64,000 nt of DNA from JAUYQR01 sp031415015 (GTDB lineage Bacteria > Pseudomonadota > Alphaproteobacteria > Rhodobacterales > Rhodobacteraceae): positions 1 through 64,000 of the forward strand of contig JANOQT010000136.1 in the NCBI GenBank assembly GCA_031415015.1, written 5' to 3'. The translations under genes were made by a program, and so were the position numbers. The notes beneath the pieces were generated by a model. The model saw only the letters and a list, made by a program, of their open reading frames with translations, had not been told where the DNA came from and made no database searches. Below, piece after piece: positions 8,252 to 17,050 of the stretch (positions are counted from its first letter, which is position 1; each line of letters starts with the position of its first letter).

Positions 8252-9133
8252 ATGATGCGGTACGGCACGGGCGTGATCTTGGTTTTGGCTGCGGGAACGC
8301 TGTGGTCGCTGATGGGTCTTGGCCTGCGCCAGATCGAGGGTGCATCGGTCTGGGCGATCCTGTTCTGGCGGTCGGTTGGCATGGTGCCGGTGCTTCTGGC
8401 CTGGATCAGCTGGACCTCGAACGGCACGCCGCTGGCTGCGGTTAAATCTGTCGGTGTGGCGGGAGTTATCGGCGGCATGGGGCTGGTGTTCGCCTTTGCC
8501 GGCGCAATCTACGCGATTCAGACCACAACCATCGCCAATGCGGTTTTCCTGTTCACCGCCTCGCCGTTTGTTGCCGCGATCCTTGGGTGGCTTGTGCTGC
8601 GGGAAAGGGTGCGCGTCACCACCTGGGTGGCCATTGCGCTGGCGGTGGTGGGCATGTTCGTCATGGTCCGCGAAGGCCTGGCGATCGGGGCACTGGCTGG
8701 CAACCTTGCCGCCCTGCTGTCGGCGGCAGGCTTTGGCGTCTTTTCGGTGGCGCTGCGCTGGGGCCGGTTGGCCGACATGCTTCCCGCTGTGCTTCTGGGG
8801 GCGGTCTTTTCCGTGCTTGTCGCAGCTGCTGTCCTGACGTTGCAGGGAGAGCCGATCATAGTTTCCACCAATGATATTGGGCTTTCCGTCGGGATAGGGG
8901 CGATCATTCTGGCCGCTGGAATGGTGCTTTACACCACCGGCAGCCGGGTGATCCCTGCAGCAGAACTTACTCTCTTTTCCCTGATTGAGGTGATGCTCGC
9001 CCCGCTCTGGGTCTGGCTGTTCCTTAGCGAGACCGCCTCTGCGGGAACCTTCATCGGGGGCGCAATCCTTCTGGTCGCGGTGGCGTTCAACGCGGTTGCG
9101 GGATCGTGGGGGCGCAGGGTCGGTCCGGCTTAG
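8252..9133 (+). CDS. EamA-family (drug/metabolite superfamily) transporter
   Basis: The 293-residue polytopic inner-membrane protein has two EamA repeats and about ten membrane helices, typical of DMT-superfamily exporters or permeases of small metabolites. The end of the first repeat carries the common pattern ILGWLVLRERV, and the second carries APLWVWLFLSETAS. ATG 8252 has GAGGGA five bases upstream and is preferred over the in-frame ATG at 8225. Its stop overlaps that of the convergent RpiR gene. The substrate cannot be assigned. Confidence 0.85.
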   Translation: MMRYGTGVILVLAAGTLWSLMGLGLRQIEGASVWAILFWRSVGMVPVLLAWISWTSNGTPLAAVKSVGVAGVIGGMGLVFAFAGAIYAIQTTTIANAVFLFTASPFVAAILGWLVLRERVRVTTWVAIALAVVGMFVMVREGLAIGALAGNLAALLSAAGFGVFSVALRWGRLADMLPAVLLGAVFSVLVAAAVLTLQGEPIIVSTNDIGLSVGIGAIILAAGMVLYTTGSRVIPAAELTLFSLIEVMLAPLWVWLFLSETASAGTFIGGAILLVAVAFNAVAGSWGRRVGPA

Positions 9134-9990
9134 GTCTTGGCCCGAAACAGACGGGCCCGGGCGTGCAGATCTTCAACCTGTTTCAGGCGGGCCTCTGTCA
9201 CCTCCCAGGTCAGGCTTTGCACAGCGGCCAGCAACGTCTCGACCACCGCAAGGATCGGAACCGTCGAATCCCACGGTGTCGGCGCCTCGATCTGACAGGC
9301 CAGGGTGTACCGGGCGTGTGCCGCAGCGGGCGAGACCCAGCGGTCCGTGATCAGGATGACTTCAGCGCCCTGCTCGCGCGCCAGTTCGGTGATCTGCAGC
9401 ACCGTGTTCTCGTAGCGGCGGATATCGAAGACGACCAGCACGTCGCCTTTCTTCATGTCCAGAAGTGCGGGGGGCCAGGCATTTGACAGCCCGGGGATCA
9501 ACGTCACTTCCAGGCGCGCGACGGTTAACAGAGTGACGAAATAGTCGGCAATGGCATGTGTGACACGCCCGCCAAGCGCAAACACCCGACGCTTGTTGTC
9601 GGCCAGAAGGTGGGCCGCTGCATCAAAATCGCTGCGGTCGATCAGGCTGAGGGTCGCCTGAAGGTTCGACACCACGCGGTCAGCAAAGCGGTCAAGGATA
9701 TGGTCGGACCCTTCGCCCTTTTCAGCGCGGGCCAGCGGCGTCACGAGCATCGTCTCGACCTCGGCGCGCAAAGCTTTCTTGTAGTCGGGATACCCGCGAT
9801 AGCCCAACTTCTGCACCAAGCGCACAACCGTCGGAGTGGACACTTCGGCGGCATTGGCAAGTGCTGAAATCGAGCCGAGGGCCGACACCGGGTAATGGCC
9901 AAGGATGTGGGTGGCCAGCTGCCGCTCTGCCCTTGTCAGGTCGGTCAAAGCCGCCCGCATCCGCCGCTCAATGGAAAGCTCCAGGTTCAT
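9130..9990 (-). CDS. RpiR/MurR-family transcriptional regulator
   Basis: The 286-residue regulator has an N-terminal RpiR helix-turn-helix (about residues 1-80, containing ALANAAEVSTPTVVRLVQKLG) and a C-terminal SIS sugar-phosphate-binding domain (about 125-255, with VFALGGRVTHAIADYF). Members usually sense a phosphorylated or related metabolite. It is divergent from the glutamine-synthetase-like operon starting at 10427, which makes that operon its most likely target. The ligand is not evident from sequence. Confidence 0.86.
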   Translation of the reverse strand: MNLELSIERRMRAALTDLTRAERQLATHILGHYPVSALGSISALANAAEVSTPTVVRLVQKLGYRGYPDYKKALRAEVETMLVTPLARAEKGEGSDHILDRFADRVVSNLQATLSLIDRSDFDAAAHLLADNKRRVFALGGRVTHAIADYFVTLLTVARLEVTLIPGLSNAWPPALLDMKKGDVLVVFDIRRYENTVLQITELAREQGAEVILITDRWVSPAAAHARYTLACQIEAPTPWDSTVPILAVVETLLAAVQSLTWEVTEARLKQVEDLHARARLFRAKT

Positions 9991-10426
9991 TCACCCTCCG
10001 GATGCAATCACGGATCAGCTGCTTGCGTGACCTGCGACGCATTTCATTCAGAAACGTTCGTAACAGAAATACAATCACGGAAATCATCTTGACAGAACTA
10101 TCGCACACAGAGGACGCTTGTGCATCGCATCGAAAGGACTCGCAGTCATGCGGGCGTCAGGTCAAGTCGCACATGGGTGGGCAATATCCGCCCGGCGGTC
10201 AAAGCCCATAACAGCCCCAATGGAGTCCGAGGAAAACACCATGCAACCCCAACGGCATTTGGCCGGTATCAACATGGAAGGCCTGACGTCGCATCTTGCC
10301 CCGTTCGAAACACGCAAGCCCGAGTTTGGCGGAGCCATCGGGCGCAGCCGATGGGGCGGCTGCCCTTGTCGCCCGGCCCGACGGTTGCGGGCCGAACTCT
10401 GACTTCAAACTGGAAAGAGGCATATC
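9991..10426. other. Divergent intergenic region between rpiR-like gene and amine catabolic operon
   Basis: These 436 bases presumably hold the promoters of both neighbours. A TTGACA at 10090-10095 could be a -35 element on the plus strand, but no convincing -10 follows at 17 bases. A 53-codon open frame (10241-10402) with GAGG just upstream ends 24 bases before the ligase start. It matches no family I recognise and could be a leader peptide or a remnant. Confidence 0.4.
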
Positions 10427-11788
10427 ATGCCCGGAAATATGACATTCGACGCCTTGAAAGAGGCCGTGGCGCGCGGCGAAATCGACACCGTTCTGGTGGC
10501 CGGGATCGACATGCAGGGCCGCCTGATGGGCAAACGCTTTCACGCTGCCTTCTTCGTGAATGGCGGCTGGGAGGAGACCCATTGCTGCAACTATCTGCTG
10601 ACCGTGGACATGGAGATGACCACGGTGCAGGGCTACAAATCCTCGTCTTGGCAGACCGGCTATGGCGATTATGTGCTGAAGCCCGACATGACGACGCTGC
10701 GCCCGGTCCCTTGGCTGCCGGGCACCGCGCTGGTGCTGGGCGACACGCTGGATCATCACGGGCACGAGGTCCCGCATTCGCCCCGTGCAATCCTGAAGAA
10801 GCAGGTGGCCCGCGCCCGCGCTTTGGGGTTCGAGCCGATGATGGCGACGGAACTGGAGTTCTATCTGTTCGAGAACTCTTACGAAAACCTGCGCGACGGT
10901 GGGCTGGCCGCCTTGAAGCCGGTCAGCGCCTATAATGAGGATTACCACATCTTCCAGACCACCAAGGAAGAAGACGTGATGCGCGCGATCCGCAACGGAT
11001 TGTACGACGCGGGCATCCCGGTGGAGAATTCGAAGGGCGAGGCGGACGCGGGGCAGGAAGAGGTGAACTACCGCTATTCCGACGCGCTGGACACCGCCGA
11101 CAACCATGTGATCGTCAAGAATGCCGTGAAAGAAATCGCCTGGACCAAGGGCAAATCGGTGACATTCATGGCCAAGTATGACCACCGAAAGGCCGGGTCT
11201 TCCAGCCATATCCACCAAAGCCTTTGGACCGACGGCAAGCCCTCGTTCTTTGACAAGGCCGACAAGCATGGCATGTCGGCGGTGATGAAGCACTACATGG
11301 CGGGCCAGTTGGCCCACGCCGAGGAGTTGACGGCGTTTCTGGCGCCTTACGTGAACAGCTACAAACGCTTTACCATCGGTATGTTTGCCCCCACCAAAGC
11401 GGTATGGAGTGCCGATAACCGCACCGCAGGCTTCCGCGTCTGCGGTGTGCAGTCAAAGGCGGTCCGGGTGGAATGCCGGATACCAGGCAGCGATGTGAAC
11501 CCCTATCTGGCCTGCGCGGCGCTGCTCGCGGCAGGTCTTGCCGGGATCGAGGGCAAGATGGAGTTGGAGCCTGAAATGTCCGGCGACATGTATAACACCG
11601 CCGGCATCCGCGAAATTCCGCACAACCTGCGCGATGCGGCTGCGCTGCTTACCGGCTCGAAAATGCTGCGCGCGGCGTTTGGCGATGATGTGGTGGACCA
11701 CTATCACCACGCCGCCCAGTGGGAGATTACTGAGACCGACCGCGTGGTGACCGACTTCGAGTTGCAGCGCCTGCTGGAACGGGCATGA
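10427..11788 (+). CDS. Glutamine synthetase-family ligase (probable gamma-glutamyl amine ligase)
   Basis: This 453-residue protein has the glutamine synthetase fold: an N-terminal beta-grasp with VLVAGIDMQGRLMGKR, then the catalytic domain with metal- and substrate-binding patterns ATELEFYLFE, EADAGQEEVNY, SSHIHQSLW and VRVECRIPGSDVNPY. It lacks the usual NLYDLP adenylylation motif of nitrogen-assimilation GlnA. Together with the following aldehyde dehydrogenase, alcohol dehydrogenase and FAD oxidase this suggests a PuuA/IpuC-like enzyme that gamma-glutamylates an amine or amino alcohol with ATP. The substrate is inference. The start at 10427 has GAAAGAGG upstream. Confidence 0.82.
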   Translation: MPGNMTFDALKEAVARGEIDTVLVAGIDMQGRLMGKRFHAAFFVNGGWEETHCCNYLLTVDMEMTTVQGYKSSSWQTGYGDYVLKPDMTTLRPVPWLPGTALVLGDTLDHHGHEVPHSPRAILKKQVARARALGFEPMMATELEFYLFENSYENLRDGGLAALKPVSAYNEDYHIFQTTKEEDVMRAIRNGLYDAGIPVENSKGEADAGQEEVNYRYSDALDTADNHVIVKNAVKEIAWTKGKSVTFMAKYDHRKAGSSSHIHQSLWTDGKPSFFDKADKHGMSAVMKHYMAGQLAHAEELTAFLAPYVNSYKRFTIGMFAPTKAVWSADNRTAGFRVCGVQSKAVRVECRIPGSDVNPYLACAALLAAGLAGIEGKMELEPEMSGDMYNTAGIREIPHNLRDAAALLTGSKMLRAAFGDDVVDHYHHAAQWEITETDRVVTDFELQRLLERA

Positions 11789-11792
11789 ACCT

Positions 11793-11817
11793 GTAGGGTG
11801 CGCATTCATTGCGCACC
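11793..11817 (+). repeat. REP-like hairpin, GGTGCGC stem type (left half of inverted pair)
   Basis: GTAG at 11793-11796 is followed by arms GGTGCGC (11797-11803) and GCGCACC (11811-11817). It begins 4 bases after the ligase stop and is paired with the opposite-strand copy at 11831-11855. Confidence 0.8.
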
Positions 11818-11830
11818 TGCCACACCGAAT

Positions 11831-11855
11831 GGTGCGCAATGAATGCGCACCCTAC
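11831..11855 (-). repeat. REP-like hairpin, GGTGCGC stem type (right half of inverted pair)
   Basis: This is the inverted copy of the preceding element, ending in CTAC at 11852-11855 (GTAG on the minus strand). The two copies form a BIME-like pair between the ligase and aldehyde dehydrogenase genes, and the ribosome-binding site of the latter begins directly after it. Confidence 0.8.
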
Positions 11856-11864
11856 GAGGATGAC

Positions 11865-13244
11865 ATGAAACCGATTGAACTGATTTCCCCGGTCGATGGC
11901 CGCGTCTACGCGACCCGCACCCCCCTGTCGCCGGAGGCCGCGAGGGCCGCCGTCGCTGCCGCCAAAGCCGCGCAAAAAGCCTGGGCCGCCCGCCCGCTTG
12001 AGGACCGCATCGCGCTGGTTAAGGCGGGTGTCGCGAAGCTGAACGAGATGAAGGATGTGGTGGTCGAAGAGATCGCCTGGCAGATGGGCCGCCCCACCCG
12101 CTTTGGCGGGGAATTCGGCGGGGTGAATGCGCGAACCGAGTATATGTCTGACATCGCCGCCGCGACCCTTGCGCCCCAGATGGTCGAAGACAGCGACAAA
12201 TTCCGCCGCTACATCGCCCGCGACCCGGTTGGCGTGGTGTTCATCGTGGCCCCGTGGAATTACCCCTACCTGACCACGATCAACACGCTGGTTCCGGCGC
12301 TGATCGCAGGCAATTCGGTGATGCTCAAGCACGCCAGCCAGACCATGCTGGTGGGTGAGCGTCTGGCCGAAGCCTTCCACGCGGCGGGTGTGCCCTCGGA
12401 CGTGTTCCAGAACGTCGTGCTGGATCATGCCACCACCGAAGCGCTGATCGCCGCGCGGTCCTTCGGCTTTGTGAACTTCACCGGCTCGGTTGCCGGGGGT
12501 CAGGCGATGGAGCGGGCGGCGGCGGGGACTTTCACACCCCTAGGGCTGGAGCTTGGCGGCAAGGACCCGGGCTACGTCCGCGCCGATGCAAACCTTGACG
12601 CGGCGGTCGATACGCTGATGGACGGGGCGATGTATAACGCCGGGCAATGCTGCTGCGGGATCGAGCGGATTTATGTGCACGCCTCGCTCTACGATGCGTT
12701 TGTCGAAAAGGCTGTGGCCTGGGTCAAGACGCTGAAGCTGGGCAATCCGTTTGACGCCGACAGCACCCTCGGCCCGATGGCCAACAAACGCTTCGCTGCC
12801 GTGGTCCGCAGCCAGATTGCCGAGGCGATTGCCGCCGGGGCCACGCCGCTGATTGACCCGGCACTGTTTCCGGCCGACGATGGCGGCGCCTATCTCGCGC
12901 CGCAAATTCTGGTGAATGTCGACCATTCGATGCGGGTGATGATGGAGGAATCCTTCGGCCCGGTGGTCGGCATCATGAAGGTGCGCGACGATGCCGAAGC
13001 AATCGCGCTGATGAACGACAGCCCCTATGGCCTGACTGCCAGCATCTGGACGCAGGACTACGACACCGCAGCCGCCATCGGCCAGCAGATTGAAACCGGC
13101 ACCGTGTTCATGAACCGCGCCGATTACCTTGACCCCGCCCTGTGCTGGACCGGCTGCAAGGACACCGGGCGCGGCGGGTCGCTTAGTTACCTCGGGTTCC
13201 ATTCGGTGACCCGTCCGAAATCGTATCACCTGAAGAAGGTCTGA
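11865..13244 (+). CDS. NAD(P)-dependent aldehyde dehydrogenase
   Basis: This 459-residue aldehyde dehydrogenase oxidises an aldehyde to the acid. The general base Glu229 sits in LELGGKDP and the catalytic Cys263 in NAGQCCCGIER. The cofactor-binding APWNYP and NFTGSVAGG motifs are present. I start it at ATG 11865, which has CGAGGA 4 bases upstream; an in-frame ATG at 11829 falls in the REP hairpin. It lies between the glutamine-synthetase-like ligase and the iron alcohol dehydrogenase (1-bp gap), consistent with stepwise oxidation of an alcohol side chain. The exact substrate is unknown. Confidence 0.9.
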   Translation: MKPIELISPVDGRVYATRTPLSPEAARAAVAAAKAAQKAWAARPLEDRIALVKAGVAKLNEMKDVVVEEIAWQMGRPTRFGGEFGGVNARTEYMSDIAAATLAPQMVEDSDKFRRYIARDPVGVVFIVAPWNYPYLTTINTLVPALIAGNSVMLKHASQTMLVGERLAEAFHAAGVPSDVFQNVVLDHATTEALIAARSFGFVNFTGSVAGGQAMERAAAGTFTPLGLELGGKDPGYVRADANLDAAVDTLMDGAMYNAGQCCCGIERIYVHASLYDAFVEKAVAWVKTLKLGNPFDADSTLGPMANKRFAAVVRSQIAEAIAAGATPLIDPALFPADDGGAYLAPQILVNVDHSMRVMMEESFGPVVGIMKVRDDAEAIALMNDSPYGLTASIWTQDYDTAAAIGQQIETGTVFMNRADYLDPALCWTGCKDTGRGGSLSYLGFHSVTRPKSYHLKKV

Positions 13245-13245
13245 C

Positions 13246-14406
13246 ATGAGCCACTCCGTTCCCTCCCGCAACTGGTCTTACCCTACAGCCATCAAATTCG
13301 GCGTCGGCCGCATTTCGGAACTGGCCGAGCATGTCGCCAGCATCGGGCTTAAAAGACCTCTGCTCGTCACGGACAAGGCCCTTGCGTCCTTGCCGATCAC
13401 CGCTGCTGCCGTGGACGTTCTGGACAAGGCGGGCATGGGCCGCGCCGTATTCTCGGAGGTTGACCCCAACCCGAACGAAGCGAACATGACCGCCGGGATC
13501 GCGGTCTACCTTGCGGGTGGGCATGACGGGGTGATCTGCTTTGGCGGGGGATCCGCGCTGGACCTTGGCAAGATGATCGCGCTGATGGCGCATCAGCGTA
13601 AGGACTTAAGCGTCTGGGATCTGGAGGACGTGGATGACTGGTACACCCGCGCCGATCCCAGCAAGATCGCGCCGATCATCGCGGTGCCCACCACGGCGGG
13701 CACGGGGTCCGAGGTTGGTCGCGCAGGGGTGCTGACCAACTCTGCCACCCACAAGAAGAAGATCATATTCCATCCCAAACTGATGCCCGCCGTCACGATC
13801 TGCGACCCGGCCCTGACCGTCGGCATGCCGCGCTTCATCACCGCAGGCACCGGCATGGACGCCCTTGCGCATTGCCTTGAGGCCTATTGCAGCCCTTTCT
13901 ACCACCCGATGTCCCAGGGCATCGCTTTGGAAGGCATGCGGCTGGTGTTCGAAAATCTGCCCCGCGTCTATGGCGCGCCCGACGATCTTGACGCCCGCGC
14001 GCACATGATGTCGGCAGCGGCGATGGGCGCGGTTGCGTTCCAGAAGGGTCTTGGCGCGATCCACAGCCTTAGCCACCCGGTCGGCGCGGTCTACGGCACC
14101 CACCACGGCACGACGAATGCGGTGGTCATGCCTATGGTCCTGGATTTCAACCGCCCCGCGATCGAGACCCGGATCGAGGCGGCAGCGGCCTATCTGGGGA
14201 TCAAGGGCAGGTTTGACGGCTTCAAGACCCGGATCATGGATCTGCGCAGCATGGTGAACATTCCGGTCAATCTGACGGCGATGGGGGTCAAATCCGCAGA
14301 TCTCGACATGCTGACCGACATGGCGCTGGAAGACCCGTCTTGCGGGGGCAATCCAATCGCAATGACGCGCGAGAATACCCGCGCACTGTACAACGCCTGC
14401 ATGTAG
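13246..14406 (+). CDS. Iron-containing alcohol dehydrogenase
   Basis: This 386-residue group III (Fe-ADH) dehydrogenase has an N-terminal Rossmann-like domain with GGGSALDLGK, TAGTGSEVGR, and a helical metal-binding domain with MDALAHCLEAYCS and HSLSHPVGAVYGTHHG supplying the metal ligands. It would interconvert an alcohol and an aldehyde with NAD(P). It is packed between the aldehyde dehydrogenase and the FAD oxidase, so the two dehydrogenases probably act in sequence on the same compound. Confidence 0.9.
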   Translation: MSHSVPSRNWSYPTAIKFGVGRISELAEHVASIGLKRPLLVTDKALASLPITAAAVDVLDKAGMGRAVFSEVDPNPNEANMTAGIAVYLAGGHDGVICFGGGSALDLGKMIALMAHQRKDLSVWDLEDVDDWYTRADPSKIAPIIAVPTTAGTGSEVGRAGVLTNSATHKKKIIFHPKLMPAVTICDPALTVGMPRFITAGTGMDALAHCLEAYCSPFYHPMSQGIALEGMRLVFENLPRVYGAPDDLDARAHMMSAAAMGAVAFQKGLGAIHSLSHPVGAVYGTHHGTTNAVVMPMVLDFNRPAIETRIEAAAAYLGIKGRFDGFKTRIMDLRSMVNIPVNLTAMGVKSADLDMLTDMALEDPSCGGNPIAMTRENTRALYNACM

Positions 14407-14408
14407 CC

Positions 14409-15647
14409 GTGCAGCACCTGACGACCGACATTGCGATCATCGGGGCCGGTGTCATCGGCCTCGCCATCGCGGAACGGCTGCTGGCCGACGGTCGTGAGGT
14501 TGTGCTGGTTGATCCCGACCCGCCCGGCATGGGCGCAAGCTATGGCAACGCCGGGACAATCGCCGATTACGCGGTCAGCCCGGTCGGCACCCCGGATGTG
14601 CTGCGCAACCTGCCGTCACTGCTGTTCAGCAAGACCTCGCCGCTGGCGATCCGACACGCTGCACTGCCGTCACTGGCCCCGTGGCTAATGCGCTTTGTGC
14701 GTCAGTCGCTGCCTGCAGCTGCGCAGCGCAATGCCGTCGCCATCGCGGCGCTTCTGGCTGGTGCCGGCCCGCTGTGGGAGGAACTGGCACTGCGCGTATC
14801 CGGGGCTGGCATCCTGCAGCGTCGGGGGTGCCTTTATCTGTATGAAAGCGCCGCAGCCTTTCGGGCTGCGGATGCAGAAATGTCGGCCCGCCGCGCGCTT
14901 GGCGTGACGGTTGATCTGATCGACCCCACCACCCTTGCCACGATGGAGCCGTCGCTGCCCCCAGTAGCAGGTGGGGCGGCCTTCTTTCCCGATGCGACCT
15001 TTCTGTCTGATCCGGGACGGATGGTCGGCCTGATGGCAGCGCTGGTGGGCGGCGCGTCCACGATCATCCCGACCCGGGCGGACCGGCTGACCCGACAACT
15101 GGACGGGGTGATCATCGAGGGGCCGGGCCTGCACCTTCACGCGCGACGGGTGGTCCTTGCCGCAGGCGCGCATTCCCGCGCGCTGGCGCGGCAAGCGGGC
15201 GACAAGATACCGCTGGATACCGAGCGCGGCTATCACGTTGAATGGGATATGCCCGCGCCCCGACTGTCCCGGCCGGTTTGCCCCACTGCACGCGGCTTTT
15301 ACCTGTGCCCGATGGAGGGGCGGCTGCGTGTCGCGGGGACCGTGGAACTGGGCGGGCTGACCCTGCCACCGTCGCCGCACCGCATCGCGCAACTGGTTGC
15401 AGGTGCCCGCGCGATCTTTCCGGACCTCGGCCCCCCTGACCGCGACTGGATGGGATTTCGCCCGTCGCTGCCCGACAGCCTTCCAGTGATCGGCGCATCC
15501 TGTGGCGGCGCGGACGTGATCCACGCCTTCGGTCACGGACATCTGGGGCTGACGTTGGCACCGATCACGGCACAGATCGTGGCGGCACTGGTATGCGGAC
15601 AACCACCGCCGTTGGACATAAGGGCCTACCGGCCGGCCCGGTTTTAG
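14409..15647 (+). CDS. FAD-dependent amine/amino-acid oxidoreductase (DadA-like, DAO family)
   Basis: The 412-residue flavoprotein begins with the ADP-binding motif IIGAGVIGLAIAERLL and a strand ending EVVLVDPDPPG. The C-terminus has DWMGFRPSLPDSLPVIG and HAFGHGHLGLTLAP, typical of DadA-like DAO-family dehydrogenases. It would oxidise a C-N bond, here possibly of a gamma-glutamyl amine or amino acid intermediate. GTG 14409, two bases after the preceding stop, is chosen; an ATG at 14340 would overlap the alcohol dehydrogenase by 67 bp. It is the last gene of the operon. Confidence 0.85.
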   Translation: MQHLTTDIAIIGAGVIGLAIAERLLADGREVVLVDPDPPGMGASYGNAGTIADYAVSPVGTPDVLRNLPSLLFSKTSPLAIRHAALPSLAPWLMRFVRQSLPAAAQRNAVAIAALLAGAGPLWEELALRVSGAGILQRRGCLYLYESAAAFRAADAEMSARRALGVTVDLIDPTTLATMEPSLPPVAGGAAFFPDATFLSDPGRMVGLMAALVGGASTIIPTRADRLTRQLDGVIIEGPGLHLHARRVVLAAGAHSRALARQAGDKIPLDTERGYHVEWDMPAPRLSRPVCPTARGFYLCPMEGRLRVAGTVELGGLTLPPSPHRIAQLVAGARAIFPDLGPPDRDWMGFRPSLPDSLPVIGASCGGADVIHAFGHGHLGLTLAPITAQIVAALVCGQPPPLDIRAYRPARF

Positions 15648-15668
15648 GCTGTGATCACCAATGCAAAA

Positions 15669-15693
15669 CCCGGCAACGCCTGGCGCTGCCGGG
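15669..15693 (-). terminator. Hairpin terminator of the first small exported protein gene
   Basis: Arms CCCGGCA and TGCCGGG (15669-15675 and 15687-15693) are followed on the minus strand by GTTTTGC. It lies directly downstream of the minus-strand gene ending at 15716. Confidence 0.5.
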
Positions 15694-15715
15694 GATGATC
15701 TACGTTCCGGGCAGA

Positions 15716-15931
15716 TTACGGAGGAGTTGGCTCATCATCGCTGCCGCAAAGCGCGACACACAGGATGATTGCCCCAAGCAGAAGCGGCAGGACCATACCA
15801 CCGCTTGACGCGGGCTTTTCTTCGACAACCGGATCGGGTTCGTCGATGATCACAATCGGACCGCCAGCGAAAGCGGTGGAGGACGTGAGCGCGAGCGATG
15901 CAGCAAGAATCGGTGCGATCAGCTTGTTCAT
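15716..15931 (-). CDS. Small exported membrane protein, paralogue A
   Basis: The 71-residue product has an N-terminal signal peptide ending SSTAFA, then GGPIVIIDEPDP, the motif EKPASSGG, a single hydrophobic segment (about residues 47-63) and a short acidic tail GSDDEPTPP. It is one of three paralogues on the same strand within 1.4 kb. I start it at the ATG at 15931 with GAGGA upstream, rather than 15988. Function is unknown. It is predicted to span or sit in the inner membrane after signal cleavage. Confidence 0.68.
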   Translation of the reverse strand: MNKLIAPILAASLALTSSTAFAGGPIVIIDEPDPVVEEKPASSGGMVLPLLLGAIILCVALCGSDDEPTPP

Positions 15932-16221
15932 GTTGACTTTCCTCTTCTGGAAACATGAGCGCAGGTCGACTTGACCATTGCAGGGCAAGCCTACTGAGGC
16001 GAAAATATCCGATCAACCATCCAGGCCGCCGCAAGCCTTGCTTGCGTCGATGCTGCGACAGTTTCGTCACAACTAATGCGGGCAAAGCGCACGAAACGCT
16101 TTGCGAAGCGCCAGATTGCGACACAATCCTGCTGCAAAACCCTGCACTCAGGCCCCGTCAGCCGCAGACAGCCATCCGATTCGCCCGCAGATTAGCTCTG
16201 ACAGGCCTGGGCCCACGCAGC

Positions 16222-16449
16222 TTACAACTTGTCTTTATCCAGCGGCTCATCATCCCCACCACCGCAAAGCACGACGCAAAGGATGACCGGGATCAGCAGC
16301 AGCGGCAGAATTCCGACGCTGGACGCAGGCTTCTCGGCGATGACCTCGGGATTGCCTTCTTCAGCGATGATGACAGGGCCGCCGGCAAACGCAGCAGAAG
16401 CAGACACAGCCATTGAGAGCGCAAGTGCAGATGCGAGCAGCTTTTTCAT
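16222..16449 (-). CDS. Small exported membrane protein, paralogue B
   Basis: This 75-residue paralogue has a classic signal peptide (MKKLLASALALSM to SAAFA), then GGPVIIAEEGNPEVIAEKP, the shared ASSVGILPLLLIP helix with two Cys residues (LCVVLCGG), and an acidic or charged tail. GGAG lies 6 bases before the ATG. It is nearly identical to paralogue C through the mature part, so both probably arose by recent duplication. Function is unknown. Confidence 0.7.
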   Translation of the reverse strand: MKKLLASALALSMAVSASAAFAGGPVIIAEEGNPEVIAEKPASSVGILPLLLIPVILCVVLCGGGDDEPLDKDKL

Positions 16450-16840
16450 TTTTTTCTCCGGATTTGGCCAGCCGAAATGCGCCTTGGGCGATCCTGACCG
16501 TTGCTAGACAGTTAATGAAAAGCCACGCCAGTATCAACCTGTAGTGTGCTATTGTTGCCAATTAATCAACAGAATGTATCTTGCCGGTCCAACCAATGCA
16601 GGAATCGGTTAAACTTCTTCGCAAAAGACCCGGCCAGATAAACCTCAGGGTGAGGCGAGAGTCTTCCTGCAATCAGAAGTGTTTTCGTGGTTGTCTCCGT
16701 CCCGAGCTGAGTCGCAGGGGCCAGGCGTGCTTGCCGCAAAGAAAAAACCGGACCAGCGTCGCGCGCCCGTCCGGTCTAATTGATCGACTCAGGATCTTTG
16801 ATAACAAGCGGTCGGTCGAAAACCAACGCGCCTCAGGCTA
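16450..16840. other. Gene-poor spacer between small paralogues B and C
   Basis: This stretch holds the upstream region of paralogue B, with an AT-rich segment around 16510-16580 that is the likely promoter, and the terminator of paralogue C at 16742-16775. No convincing coding frame was found. Confidence 0.5.
16742..16775 (-). terminator. Rho-independent terminator of small paralogue C
   Basis: On the minus strand ACCGGAC pairs with GTCCGGT around a GC-rich loop and is followed at once by a run of six T residues. It lies about 65 bases downstream of the paralogue C stop. Confidence 0.75.
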
Positions 16841-17050
16841 TCACTCTACCGGTTCATCATCGTCGCCGCCGCAGAGCGCGACGCACAGGATGATCGGGAT
16901 CAGCAGCAGCGGCAGGATTCCAACGCTGGAAGCAGGCTTTTCAGCGATGACTTCTGGCTGGCCTTCTTCGGCGATCACAACAGGCCCGCCCGCGAACGCC
17001 GCAGAGGCGCCGACCGTCAGAGCCAGAACCTGGGCAATGAGTTTCTTCAT
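16841..17050 (-). CDS. Small exported membrane protein, paralogue C
   Basis: This 69-residue paralogue of the two preceding small genes has a signal peptide ending SAAFA, the mature start GGPVVIAEEGQPEVIAEKP, a hydrophobic segment SVGILPLLLIPIILCVALC and an acidic tail GGDDDEPVE. GGAGA precedes the ATG by 6 bases. It has its own terminator and so is likely transcribed alone. I do not recognise a characterised homologue. Confidence 0.7.
   Translation of the reverse strand: MKKLIAQVLALTVGASAAFAGGPVVIAEEGQPEVIAEKPASSVGILPLLLIPIILCVALCGGDDDEPVE

Noticed and set aside
10241..10402. 53-codon frame with GAGG before the amine operon
   Set aside because: Arg/Gly-rich at the end and no family; possibly a leader, but not supported enough to call a gene.
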